DNA of 13,747 bases from an uncultured Actinomycetes bacterium (GTDB taxonomy: Bacteria > Actinomycetota > Acidimicrobiia > Acidimicrobiales > Ilumatobacteraceae), in the NCBI GenBank assembly GCA_937927625.1, contig CALBSD010000105.1:1-13747 (forward strand), in the 5' to 3' direction. Shown piece after piece: positions 1 through 6,353 of this stretch. The translations under genes and the position numbers were made by a program. Below the pieces are notes generated by a model. It made no database searches. It saw only the letters and a list, made by a program, of their open reading frames with translations, and was not told the DNA's origin. Every line of letters begins with the position of its first letter. Position 1 is the stretch's first letter.

Positions 1-269
1 GCGCCACTACGAAGCCCAATGAAAACAGCCAGCGATGCAATGAGTCCGATGACATGAGGCCCATGAGTATGAATGTCCACCATGTTGCGGCCAGTAAAGG
101 AGGCATCACCCACGAGGCCCGAAAGGAAGAGAATTGCTCCGCCGCCTAGAAAGGCAGCCAGATAGACCCGATAAAGGGCATCAAACCATTCCATATCTTC
201 CACGCGATGTTTGCGGCGGTCAGAGCGCATGGCGCGGAGGGCATCGATGCCGATGGTCGCAGAAGTCAC
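1..269 (-). CDS. Partial gene, N-terminal part of an unidentified multi-pass membrane protein
   Basis: An open minus-strand frame enters from the left edge and reads for about 89 codons. A stop codon (TGA at 275-273) lies just upstream of the GTG at 269-267, so that GTG is the earliest possible start; an ATG sits 13 codons further in. The N-terminus is basic and cytoplasmic-looking (RAMRSDRRKHR, about residues 14-24). It is followed by a hydrophobic segment (YLAAFLGGGAILFLSGLVG), then a polar loop with several histidines (DIHTHGPHV), then a second hydrophobic stretch (IGLIASLAVFIGL) that runs off the window. I do not recognise the family. The coding call rests on the open frame, membrane-protein composition and divergent layout with the next gene. 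Only 48 bases separate the two divergent starts, which leaves little room for two full promoters. The ribosome-binding sequence is weak. Confidence 0.6.
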   Translation of the reverse strand, partial: MTSATIGIDALRAMRSDRRKHRVEDMEWFDALYRVYLAAFLGGGAILFLSGLVGDASFTGRNMVDIHTHGPHVIGLIASLAVFIGLRSG

Positions 270-317
270 CTTTCAATCCTGCCACTCTCATGCCCAAACG
301 GGCGCAAGAATGGAGGG

Positions 318-869
318 ATGAACTGCGACACGGTGCAACTTTTCAGCGCTTTGTTGGGTGTTGCGACCCTTATCGGAGGCCTAGTCACTCTGAGTGCCGT
401 TCTGACGGAAGGACGGGCTCCATGGCCGGCCGCCTGGCTGGCGAATGTGCGATCCACCGGGCTGTGGATCATGTGCGCAGTGACGACAGGTGCCATGGTG
501 GGCAGCCTCTATTTCAGTGAGCACGTCGGATATGCACCATGCAAGCTCTGTTGGTATCAGCGCATCGCGATGTACTCGATCGCCATTGTCACTTTCGTTG
601 CTGCATTACGCCGTGACAAGAACATCGCTTGGTATTCCCTCGTGTTGGCAAGTCTTGGTTTAGTGGTGTCGACGTATCACTACTTGCTCGAGTGGTTTCC
701 GCAATTGGAATCCAATGTCTGCAGCCTTGATGTTCCGTGCACCACTATTTGGTTCCGTGAACTTGGCTTTGTCACATTGTGCTTCATGGCGGGAAGTGCA
801 TTCATCGCTGTGATCTCAATTTCTCTCGCGTTGATTCGCGAACCACAAATCACCACGTCATCCAACTAA
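318..869 (+). CDS. DsbB/BdbC-type disulfide bond formation membrane protein
   Basis: The 183-residue product is a polytopic membrane protein of the DsbB family, which reoxidises a DsbA-like thiol oxidase outside the membrane and passes electrons to quinone. The hallmark motif C75-K-L-C78-W-Y-Q-R is intact, and a second cysteine pair, C135 and C141 (C-x5-C), lies in the next extracytoplasmic loop. About five hydrophobic segments are visible (roughly residues 6-28, 47-67, 83-97, 105-123, 148-172), one more than the classical four, the extra one being N-terminal. I chose ATG 318 because it follows GGAGGG, but the gap is only about one base, unusually tight; the frame stays open upstream to 207, so the start is uncertain. 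The next gene, encoding a thioredoxin-fold partner, starts 11 bases after the stop, indicating an operon. A redox role is well supported; the exact partner is inferred. Confidence 0.85.
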   Translation: MNCDTVQLFSALLGVATLIGGLVTLSAVLTEGRAPWPAAWLANVRSTGLWIMCAVTTGAMVGSLYFSEHVGYAPCKLCWYQRIAMYSIAIVTFVAALRRDKNIAWYSLVLASLGLVVSTYHYLLEWFPQLESNVCSLDVPCTTIWFRELGFVTLCFMAGSAFIAVISISLALIREPQITTSSN

Positions 870-880
870 GGAGGCCTGTC

Positions 881-1582
881 ATGGCTCAATCACAGCGCAA
901 TAACAAAAAGAATGAAATCAGCGATTCGCGCAAGACATTTCTCATTCTCGGCGTCGCGATTTTTCTTGCTGCAATAATCGCAATCGGTACTTCTGGTAGT
1001 TCAAAAAATTCTGATAACAAGGGCACGACAACGACAGTTGCGGGCGGAATTGCAGCGGGTGAATATCAGCCAGTAGTCGCGATGGGAACAGCGCTTCCAG
1101 TATTGGGAGATTCCAATACCAACCCAATGCAAGATGCTGCATATGGAAAGACGCCACCTTCCTTGGAGGGTTTCACGTTTGCTGGTGCTCCTGTGTCTGT
1201 CATTCCTGGTGCGGATAATCAAGCAGTCATGGTTGTGTTCCTTGCCCACTGGTGCCCACATTGCAATCGTGAAGTACCACGTCTCATTGAGTGGAGAAAC
1301 CAAGGTCTGATACCTGAGGGCTTGCGCGTCATCGGTATCACTACGTCATCTCGCAATGATCAAGCCAACTGGCCACCATCAGACTGGATTGAAGAAATGC
1401 ACTGGCCGTTTGAGGTGATGGCCGATAGCGAGGCAGCTGATGCAGCAAATGCATATGGCGTCGACGGCTTCCCCTTCATCACCATTCTTAACGGCAGTGG
1501 CAAAGTGGTGGGCCGACACTCTGGCGAACTTGAAATTGCAGAACTCACTACGTTTGTGACTGATTCACTCGCCAATAAGTAA
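881..1582 (+). CDS. Membrane-anchored thioredoxin-fold protein (TlpA/DsbA-like, CPHC active site)
   Basis: The 233-residue product has a basic N-terminus, one membrane anchor (about residues 19-36) and a Ser/Thr/Lys-rich linker, so the catalytic domain should face outward. The active site is W-C125-P-H-C128, the CPHC form typical of oxidising DsbA enzymes. The overall layout (short TlpA-like fold, ITTSSRND segment, G-F-P198-F cis-proline loop) is that of TlpA/ResA-type thioredoxins, without an obvious DsbA helical insertion. The start is clear: AAGGAGG at 868-874 lies six bases before ATG 881, although the frame is open further upstream. It follows the DsbB-like gene closely and is probably its redox partner. 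Known: such pairs introduce disulfides into secreted proteins. Inferred: this pair does so here; a reductive TlpA role cannot be excluded. Confidence 0.85.
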   Translation: MAQSQRNNKKNEISDSRKTFLILGVAIFLAAIIAIGTSGSSKNSDNKGTTTTVAGGIAAGEYQPVVAMGTALPVLGDSNTNPMQDAAYGKTPPSLEGFTFAGAPVSVIPGADNQAVMVVFLAHWCPHCNREVPRLIEWRNQGLIPEGLRVIGITTSSRNDQANWPPSDWIEEMHWPFEVMADSEAADAANAYGVDGFPFITILNGSGKVVGRHSGELEIAELTTFVTDSLANK

Positions 1583-1612
1583 ATAGTCAGCCCACAGGGG
1601 CGGGCGAGGGCG

Positions 1613-1618
1613 TAGCCT
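1613..1618 (+). promoter_or_regulatory. Candidate -10 element for leaderless pheA transcript
   Basis: TAGCCT fits the TAnnnT pattern and ends eight bases before the GTG start of pheA. No usable Shine-Dalgarno sequence lies in front of that start; the nearest purine run (GAGGG) is too far upstream. This spacing is what leaderless actinobacterial genes usually show. No convincing -35 box is seen, so this is tentative. Confidence 0.35.
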
Positions 1619-1626
1619 TTCCTGCC

Positions 1627-2574
1627 GTGGCATCAACACCAAACCGCATCGGGTTCTTCGGACCATTCGGCACATTCACTGAGCAGGCACTCCTGACTCA
1701 GTCCGATCTTGCTGCAGGTGAATTGGTTCCTTTCCGCTCTGTCCCAGATGTTCTTGATGCAGTTGCTCGTGGAGAAGTAGACGCCGGGTTCGTTCCCATT
1801 GAGAACTCCATCGAAGGCACCGTGAACTTCACACAAGATGCACTCATCTTTGATTACGAGTTGCTTATTCAGCGAGAAGTAGTTCTCGACATTGAGCATT
1901 GTCTCCTTGCTGCTCCAGGCACCAAACTCAGCGACGTTGTGACCGTGCTTTCTATTCCTGTTGCAACTGCGCAGTGCAGTGCATGGTTGCGCGAGAACAT
2001 GTCGAACGCAGAAGTGCACGCAGCAAACTCCACCGCTGATGCCGCACGTCTTGTCGGTGAACGTTCCACCGCTGGTGAGAAGGGTCTCGCTGCACTCGCA
2101 CCTTCAAATGCAGCTTCGCTCTACGGACTCGAAGTTGTTGCCAAAGATATTGCAGATCATGCAGGTAACCAGACGCGATTCGTTCTTGTTGCACGCGAGG
2201 GAATTCCCGCCTCGACCGGACATGACAAAACTGGCATCGTTGTATTCCAGCGCGCCGATGAACCAGGCAGCTTGATTTCTATCTTGCAAGAGTTCGCAGC
2301 ACGTCGTATCAACTTGTCTTTGCTGTCCTCTCGTCCAACGAAGGCCGGTGGTCTTGGCGACTACTGCTTCATCATTTATGCCGATGGACATGTGGCCGAT
2401 GAACTCATGGCCGATGTCTTGCGTGACTTGCACACCAAGCAAGGTGGCGTGAAATTCTTGGGCTCGTACCCCGCTGCAGGCGATCATGCCCCCAGTGCTC
2501 GTGAACATGCAGATGCCCGTTGGCAGCAGGCCGACGACTGGGTGAACGAACTGCGCACGCATATTCGCAAGTAA
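1627..2574 (+). CDS. pheA: Prephenate dehydratase
   Basis: This 315-residue enzyme converts prephenate to phenylpyruvate (EC 4.2.1.51), the committed step to phenylalanine, in the cytoplasm. Family signatures are visible: G-P-F-G-T-F-T-E at residues 12-19, V-P-I-E-N-S-I-E-G at 56-64, the A-T-A-Q-C segment near 113-117 and the catalytic N-x-T-R-F (T183-R-F) at the end of the catalytic domain. An ACT regulatory domain follows at about 203-281. Its two phenylalanine-binding motifs, usually GALV and ESRP, read GSLI (214-217) and SSRP (234-237), so feedback control may differ. The GTG start at 1627 is forced by the closeness of the GPFGTFTE motif. It lies 44 bases after the thioredoxin-fold gene and 48 bases before tRNA-Ser, so it may have its own promoter and could read into the tRNA. 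Confidence 0.95.
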   Translation: MASTPNRIGFFGPFGTFTEQALLTQSDLAAGELVPFRSVPDVLDAVARGEVDAGFVPIENSIEGTVNFTQDALIFDYELLIQREVVLDIEHCLLAAPGTKLSDVVTVLSIPVATAQCSAWLRENMSNAEVHAANSTADAARLVGERSTAGEKGLAALAPSNAASLYGLEVVAKDIADHAGNQTRFVLVAREGIPASTGHDKTGIVVFQRADEPGSLISILQEFAARRINLSLLSSRPTKAGGLGDYCFIIYADGHVADELMADVLRDLHTKQGGVKFLGSYPAAGDHAPSAREHADARWQQADDWVNELRTHIRK

Positions 2575-2586
2575 TTTCTGCGCCTT

Positions 2587-2615
2587 TTTGGGCCGGACTA
2601 TTTCGCAGGTATCGT
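2587..2615 (+). promoter_or_regulatory. Possible promoter of tRNA-Ser(UGA)
   Basis: TTTGGG (2587-2592) and TATCGT (2610-2615) are separated by 17 bases, and the -10-like box ends seven bases before the tRNA. The match to consensus is weak, but a similar TTTGGT/TACACT pair precedes the second serine tRNA. Read-through from pheA is the alternative. Confidence 0.3.
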
Positions 2616-2622
2616 GTGAGAC

Positions 2623-2710
2623 GGAACGGTGGCAGAGCGGACAAATGCACTCGCCTTGAAAGCGAGAGGGTGTAAAAGCCCCGGGGGTTCAAATCCCTTC
2701 CGTTCCGCCA
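2623..2710 (+). tRNA. tRNA-Ser (anticodon UGA), CCA encoded
   Basis: An 88-base class II tRNA. Acceptor arms GGAACGG and CCGTTCC pair perfectly, followed by discriminator G and an encoded CCA. The anticodon stem CTCGC/GCGAG holds the loop CTTGAAA, giving anticodon TGA (reads UCA and related serine codons). A long variable arm, typical of serine tRNAs, precedes the T arm with its GGTTCAAAT loop region. It lies between pheA and a bidirectional terminator. Confidence 0.96.
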
Positions 2711-2712
2711 GT

Positions 2713-2747
2713 AAAAAAAGGGTTGGCCTCAGGCCAACCCTTTTTTT
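2713..2747. terminator. Bidirectional intrinsic terminator between tRNA-Ser and the BMP transporter operon
   Basis: GGGTTGGCCT (2720-2729) pairs perfectly with AGGCCAACCC (2731-2740) around a minimal loop. Seven A residues precede the stem (2713-2719) and seven T residues follow it (2741-2747), so a G+C-rich hairpin with a U-tract forms on either strand. It begins three bases after the tRNA CCA and ends three bases from the stop codon of the convergent permease gene, so one element can terminate both units. Confidence 0.93.
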
Positions 2748-2749
2748 AT

Positions 2750-3688
2750 TTACCGTTCGTCGCGCACGAATGGATTACCCAATGACTTGGGCGCACCGCG
2801 CAAGTTCTTCGAGCCAGGGCGACTGAGTGCAATCAGTGCCACAAGTGTTGCCGCATACGGCAACATCTGCATGAAGGCCGATGGGATGAATGTGATCTGC
2901 TCAGCCTGCAATGTGAAGGGCAGGCGCAAACAGAATCCGAACAACACTGCACCGAAGATGAGGCGAACGGGGTGCCATCCAGCGAACACAACAAGTGCGA
3001 GTGCGATCCAACCGATGCCGTTGGTGGTTGCAGCCTGGTGCCAAGCAGCGCTCTGGGCCAGCATGAGCCATGAACCACCGAGACCGATGAGTGCACCACC
3101 CAGCAACGTGTAACGAATGCGGATACGCGCAACGGACAAACCTTGTGCATCGACGGTTGCTGGGTCATCACCCGTTGCGCGTAATTCCAAACCGGGACGT
3201 GTGCGGAACAAATACCAAGCAGAACCAATTGCAAAAGCAATAGTGCCGTACGTGATGATGTCATGCTCAAACAAAATGGGACCCAGTACAGGGATGCGTG
3301 TGAGTGGTCCAAAAGTAAGTGGCTGAATAATCGTGGTGACGGTCTTGCCTTCTGCTGGCTTACCCAAGAAGTTCGCGAGACCAGTACCGAAGATCACCAA
3401 TGCCAAACCAGACACAATCTGATTAGCGCGCAAAACAACCGTCAATACAGCGTGAATGCCGGCAAGAACTGCACCAACAGCTGAACCCACAAGTAAGCCC
3501 ACCCAGATGCTTCCAGAGGAATCAGCTGCGAGGAACGACGAGATTGCTGATGTGAGAAGAATGCCTTCGACCCCAAGGTTGAGTACGCCAGCGCGCTCGG
3601 TAAACAGTGCACCAAGTGCTGCCAATATCAAGGTGGTCGCAATCGTGACTGCGTTGGCGCTGGTGAGAATCCAAATGTTGCTGTTCAT
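2750..3688 (-). CDS. BMP-family ABC importer, inner-membrane permease subunit 2
   Basis: The 312-residue product is a BPD_transp_2-type permease, similar in kind to the second permease of nucleoside importers (NupQ/YufQ type). About eight to ten hydrophobic segments are visible, with the family's typical N-terminal stretch A-A-L-G-A-L-F-T-E-R-A-G-V-L-N-L-G-V-E-G (residues 23-42), a loop that contacts the ATPase in this transporter class, and the conserved G-L-E-L-R-A-T-G-D-D region in the middle. Its ATG at 3688 overlaps the stop of the preceding permease gene by four bases (ATGA), showing translational coupling. It is the last gene of the four-gene operon and ends at the bidirectional terminator. 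It should form a heterodimeric channel with the other permease. The substrate (nucleoside) is inferred from the family, not shown by the sequence. Confidence 0.92.
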   Translation of the reverse strand: MNSNIWILTSANAVTIATTLILAALGALFTERAGVLNLGVEGILLTSAISSFLAADSSGSIWVGLLVGSAVGAVLAGIHAVLTVVLRANQIVSGLALVIFGTGLANFLGKPAEGKTVTTIIQPLTFGPLTRIPVLGPILFEHDIITYGTIAFAIGSAWYLFRTRPGLELRATGDDPATVDAQGLSVARIRIRYTLLGGALIGLGGSWLMLAQSAAWHQAATTNGIGWIALALVVFAGWHPVRLIFGAVLFGFCLRLPFTLQAEQITFIPSAFMQMLPYAATLVALIALSRPGSKNLRGAPKSLGNPFVRDER

Positions 3689-4782
3689 TGTGCAACCGCC
3701 TGCATCCGAACGGTCCTAATTTTGTAGCGACGGAACGCTTCGCCGCCAAGAGCAAATAACAAGATGGCCCCTTGCAACATCACGCCGATGTGGATGGGCG
3801 TGCTGGTGGTGATTTGCAACTTGTCGCCGCCCACGCGCAAACCAGAGAACAAGATGCCGCTCACGATGATTGCAGCAAAGTTGTTTCGGGCAAGTGCGGC
3901 AATCACGATGCCGGCGTATCCATAACCCAACATGGTGATGCCTGGGTCAAGTTTGCCGAATTCGCCAACGATGAGTGTTGCGCCGCCCAACCCAGCAAGT
4001 GCGCCGGAGATGAGCATGACCTGCATGGTGGTTCGGCGCGCATTGATACCTGCGTAGTGAGCAGCACGAGGGGAGTCGGCAATCACTTGAATGCGATATC
4101 CAAACTCTGTGCGCTTCACAATCCAGAAAAGGAACAGTGCAAGTGCAACAACGATGAAGAACGTTGGGTACATGCGGGTGTCGCCAAGTGCCGTCAACTT
4201 TGCGGAATCGGGAACAGTGCGGCCCATAGGGAACGTGACGTCTGGTGCGCGGAAGTAACTGTTTGGTGTGTAGATGAAGTGGTTCACCAAACTCGCAGCG
4301 ATGTATGTGAGCAACAACGTGGTCACAATTTCGCTTGTTCCCAAACGTGCACGCACAAATGCGGGAACAAAAATCCACACTGCACCAAAGGCTGCGCCGA
4401 TGAGAAGAACTGTAGGAATCATGATGACCGAAGGAAGGTGTGGACCGAGGGCAAGACCTGCCCACGCGCCACCAATCATTCCGAGGTACCCCTGACCCTC
4501 ACCACCGATGTTGTACAGGTTCATCTGGAATGCAAACGCTGCTCCGATGCCCATGCAGATCAGCACTGTTGACAGGCCGAGCGTGTCGGTAAGTCCGCGT
4601 GATGACAGGAAGCCGTCTTGCAACATGTTGCTGTAGGTCTCACCGACTGAATAGCCAGTAGCCATCAAGAAGATGGCGCCAGCCAACAGTGCTGCGAGAA
4701 CAGACACCAATGGAACAAATGCAGAGAGATATTTCGGTGTCTCACTGCGCTGTTCAAAGACAATTCTGAATGGAGCTCGCAT
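3685..4782 (-). CDS. BMP-family ABC importer, inner-membrane permease subunit 1
   Basis: The 365-residue product is the longer BPD_transp_2 permease of a BMP/PnrA-type importer (NupP/YufP type). It has a cytoplasmic N-terminus, a first membrane span (about residues 21-45), a periplasmic-side segment with G-Y-S-V-G-E-T-Y, then repeated spans including the family motif N-L-Y-N-I-G-G-E-G-Q (88-97), and a cytoplasmic tail ending in a basic stretch (RRYKIRTVR). The ATG at 4782 shares its A with the TAA stop of the ATPase gene (TAATG), so translation is coupled; the next permease starts inside its own stop. The two permeases should pair and be driven by the upstream double ATPase. Substrate specificity is inferred from family and operon structure. 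Confidence 0.92.
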   Translation of the reverse strand: MRAPFRIVFEQRSETPKYLSAFVPLVSVLAALLAGAIFLMATGYSVGETYSNMLQDGFLSSRGLTDTLGLSTVLICMGIGAAFAFQMNLYNIGGEGQGYLGMIGGAWAGLALGPHLPSVIMIPTVLLIGAAFGAVWIFVPAFVRARLGTSEIVTTLLLTYIAASLVNHFIYTPNSYFRAPDVTFPMGRTVPDSAKLTALGDTRMYPTFFIVVALALFLFWIVKRTEFGYRIQVIADSPRAAHYAGINARRTTMQVMLISGALAGLGGATLIVGEFGKLDPGITMLGYGYAGIVIAALARNNFAAIIVSGILFSGLRVGGDKLQITTSTPIHIGVMLQGAILLFALGGEAFRRYKIRTVRMQAVAQ

Positions 4783-6344
4783 TAGGCGGCGCCTTCCGTG
4801 CTGAGGCCGGCCATTGCTGCACCGACCGTGGCGAGCTGTGCAGCTTCACCACTTGTTTCATGGACAATTGCTCCGCGATAGAGCACAAGAATGCGATCTG
4901 CCAACGACATGATCTCGTCAAGGTCTTCAGAGATCAAGAGAATGGCTTGACCAGCACTGCGCGCGTCATCAAGCAGGCGACGAACTGTTTCGATCGCACC
5001 AACGTCAAGGCCGCGCGTCGGTGAGCACACGACAAGCAACTTGGTTGCTGCGCGTCCACCAGAGAGTTCACGTGCAAGCAAGACCTTCTGCGCATTTCCG
5101 CCCGACAACTTGCGAGCTACATGGTCGGCGTCATTGGCTTTGATCTCGAACTGATCGATGAGTCGAGTTGCTTCAGGGCGAACTGACGCACGGTCAACCA
5201 CGATGTGGCGATCACGTGTGAGCAACAAGTTGTCAAGAATTGACATTGAAGGAACGAGGCCCATACCCAATCGGTCCTCGGGGACGTACGCAAGACCAAG
5301 CTCGCGTGCCGCAATGGGGCCACGGTCTGTTGCCATCGCACCACCGATGGAAATGGTTCCGGCAGTGGGAGAGATGAGACCGGCGATTGTGTCGGCGAGT
5401 TCCCGTTGACCATTGCCTGCGACACCTGCAATGCCCACCATTTCGCCTTCGTGAACATTGAAAGAGATGTTTGACAAGATGTCGACACCCTCGGTCTGCA
5501 ACGAAAGCTCGCGAATCTGCAGAACTTCATGACCCGTGGGGTGCGATGCGCGCTGCGTCGACAAGTTGATGTCGCGACCCACCATGAGGCGCGCGAGTTC
5601 TTTGGTGTCGGTAGAACCGCGACCAGATACATGTCCGGTGACTTTGCCTCCACGCAATACAGTGACGCGGTCAGAGATCTCCACGACTTCACCCAGTTTG
5701 TGGCTGATGAAGACAATGGATTTTCCTGCTGCGGTCATTGCATGAACGTTCTCAAACAATTTCTCTACTTCTGCGGGAACAAGAACTGCAGTTGGTTCGT
5801 CGAGGAGGAGAATTTCAGCGCCCTGATATAGGGCCTTCACGATTTCAACGCGTTGACGTTGACCTACAGAAAGGTCTCCGACAATTGCACCTGGGTCAAT
5901 AGGTAAACCATATGACTCTGCAACGGCTGCAACTTTTTCGTCGATGGTCTTACGGTTGAGCGTGAAAGAAAGATTGCGACTACCGAGAACAACGTTCTCG
6001 GCAACAGTGAAGCGATCAACAAGGCGGAAGTGCTGGTGCACCATTGCAATGCCATGTTGTAATCCTGCGCGCGGAGACGACAACGAAATCTGTTGACCAT
6101 TGCGCAGCAAGTAACCGCTATCGGGTTGGTAGAGACCGCAGAGCATGGCGGCCAAGGTGCTCTTACCTGCACCGTTTTCTCCGAGGAGAGTGTGTACTTC
6201 ACCAGCACGTACATCGAAATCGACAGAGTCGTTTGCGAGAACGCCAGGGAAGCGCTTTGTGATGGAATGTGCTGAGAGTGCGATAGGGGCCGCATCACCT
6301 GAGTGATGCGGCCCCTTCACGACCTCGTGAGAGGTATTAGTCAT
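4782..6344 (-). CDS. BMP-family ABC importer, double ATPase subunit
   Basis: The 520-residue protein carries two fused nucleotide-binding domains, as in RbsA and NupO/YufO ATPases. The first has Walker A G-E-N-G-A-G-K-S (55-62), signature L-S-V-G-Q (158-162) and Walker B L-L-L-D-E-P (179-184). The second has the usual degenerate Walker A (G-V-A-G-N-G-Q-R-E), a good signature (L-S-G-G-N-A-Q) and a Walker B region reading V-V-C-S-P-T-R-G-L-D; lack of the acidic pair there is normal for this family. ATG 6344 is nine bases after the receptor gene's stop and has no clear Shine-Dalgarno sequence; a GTG at 6320 is an alternative. No start codon exists between the hairpin at 6285-6316 and the conserved domain, so the hairpin must be translated (codons 10-20). 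The function follows from the complete operon. Confidence 0.94.
   Translation of the reverse strand: MTNTSHEVVKGPHHSGDAAPIALSAHSITKRFPGVLANDSVDFDVRAGEVHTLLGENGAGKSTLAAMLCGLYQPDSGYLLRNGQQISLSSPRAGLQHGIAMVHQHFRLVDRFTVAENVVLGSRNLSFTLNRKTIDEKVAAVAESYGLPIDPGAIVGDLSVGQRQRVEIVKALYQGAEILLLDEPTAVLVPAEVEKLFENVHAMTAAGKSIVFISHKLGEVVEISDRVTVLRGGKVTGHVSGRGSTDTKELARLMVGRDINLSTQRASHPTGHEVLQIRELSLQTEGVDILSNISFNVHEGEMVGIAGVAGNGQRELADTIAGLISPTAGTISIGGAMATDRGPIAARELGLAYVPEDRLGMGLVPSMSILDNLLLTRDRHIVVDRASVRPEATRLIDQFEIKANDADHVARKLSGGNAQKVLLARELSGGRAATKLLVVCSPTRGLDVGAIETVRRLLDDARSAGQAILLISEDLDEIMSLADRILVLYRGAIVHETSGEAAQLATVGAAMAGLSTEGAA
6285..6316 (-). promoter_or_regulatory. Strong hairpin at receptor/ATPase gene junction (mRNA stability or attenuation element)
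   Basis: AGGGGCCGCATCAC and GTGATGCGGCCCCT form a perfect 14-bp stem with a four-base loop. On the transcribed strand it starts 37 bases after the receptor stop codon and lies inside codons 10-20 of the ATPase gene. No U-tract follows, so it is not a standard intrinsic terminator. Such hairpins after ABC receptor genes often protect the upstream mRNA from 3' decay or reduce downstream expression; that role here is inferred. Confidence 0.6.
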
Positions 6345-6353
6345 TGGTGAAAA

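Noticed and set aside
2104..2562. 152-codon minus-strand open frame opposite pheA.
   Set aside because: No domain or start signal is visible and it overlaps the conserved prephenate dehydratase on the other strand.
3772..4572. 266-codon plus-strand open frame opposite the first permease gene.
   Set aside because: It is rich in Cys and His with no family pattern and lies wholly antisense to a clear membrane protein gene, so it is a shadow frame.
4782..5100. Degenerate Walker B in the second half of the ABC ATPase (V-V-C-S-P-T-R-G-L-D) as a sign of inactivation.
   Set aside because: BMP-family double ATPases normally lack the acidic residues there; the first domain is intact.
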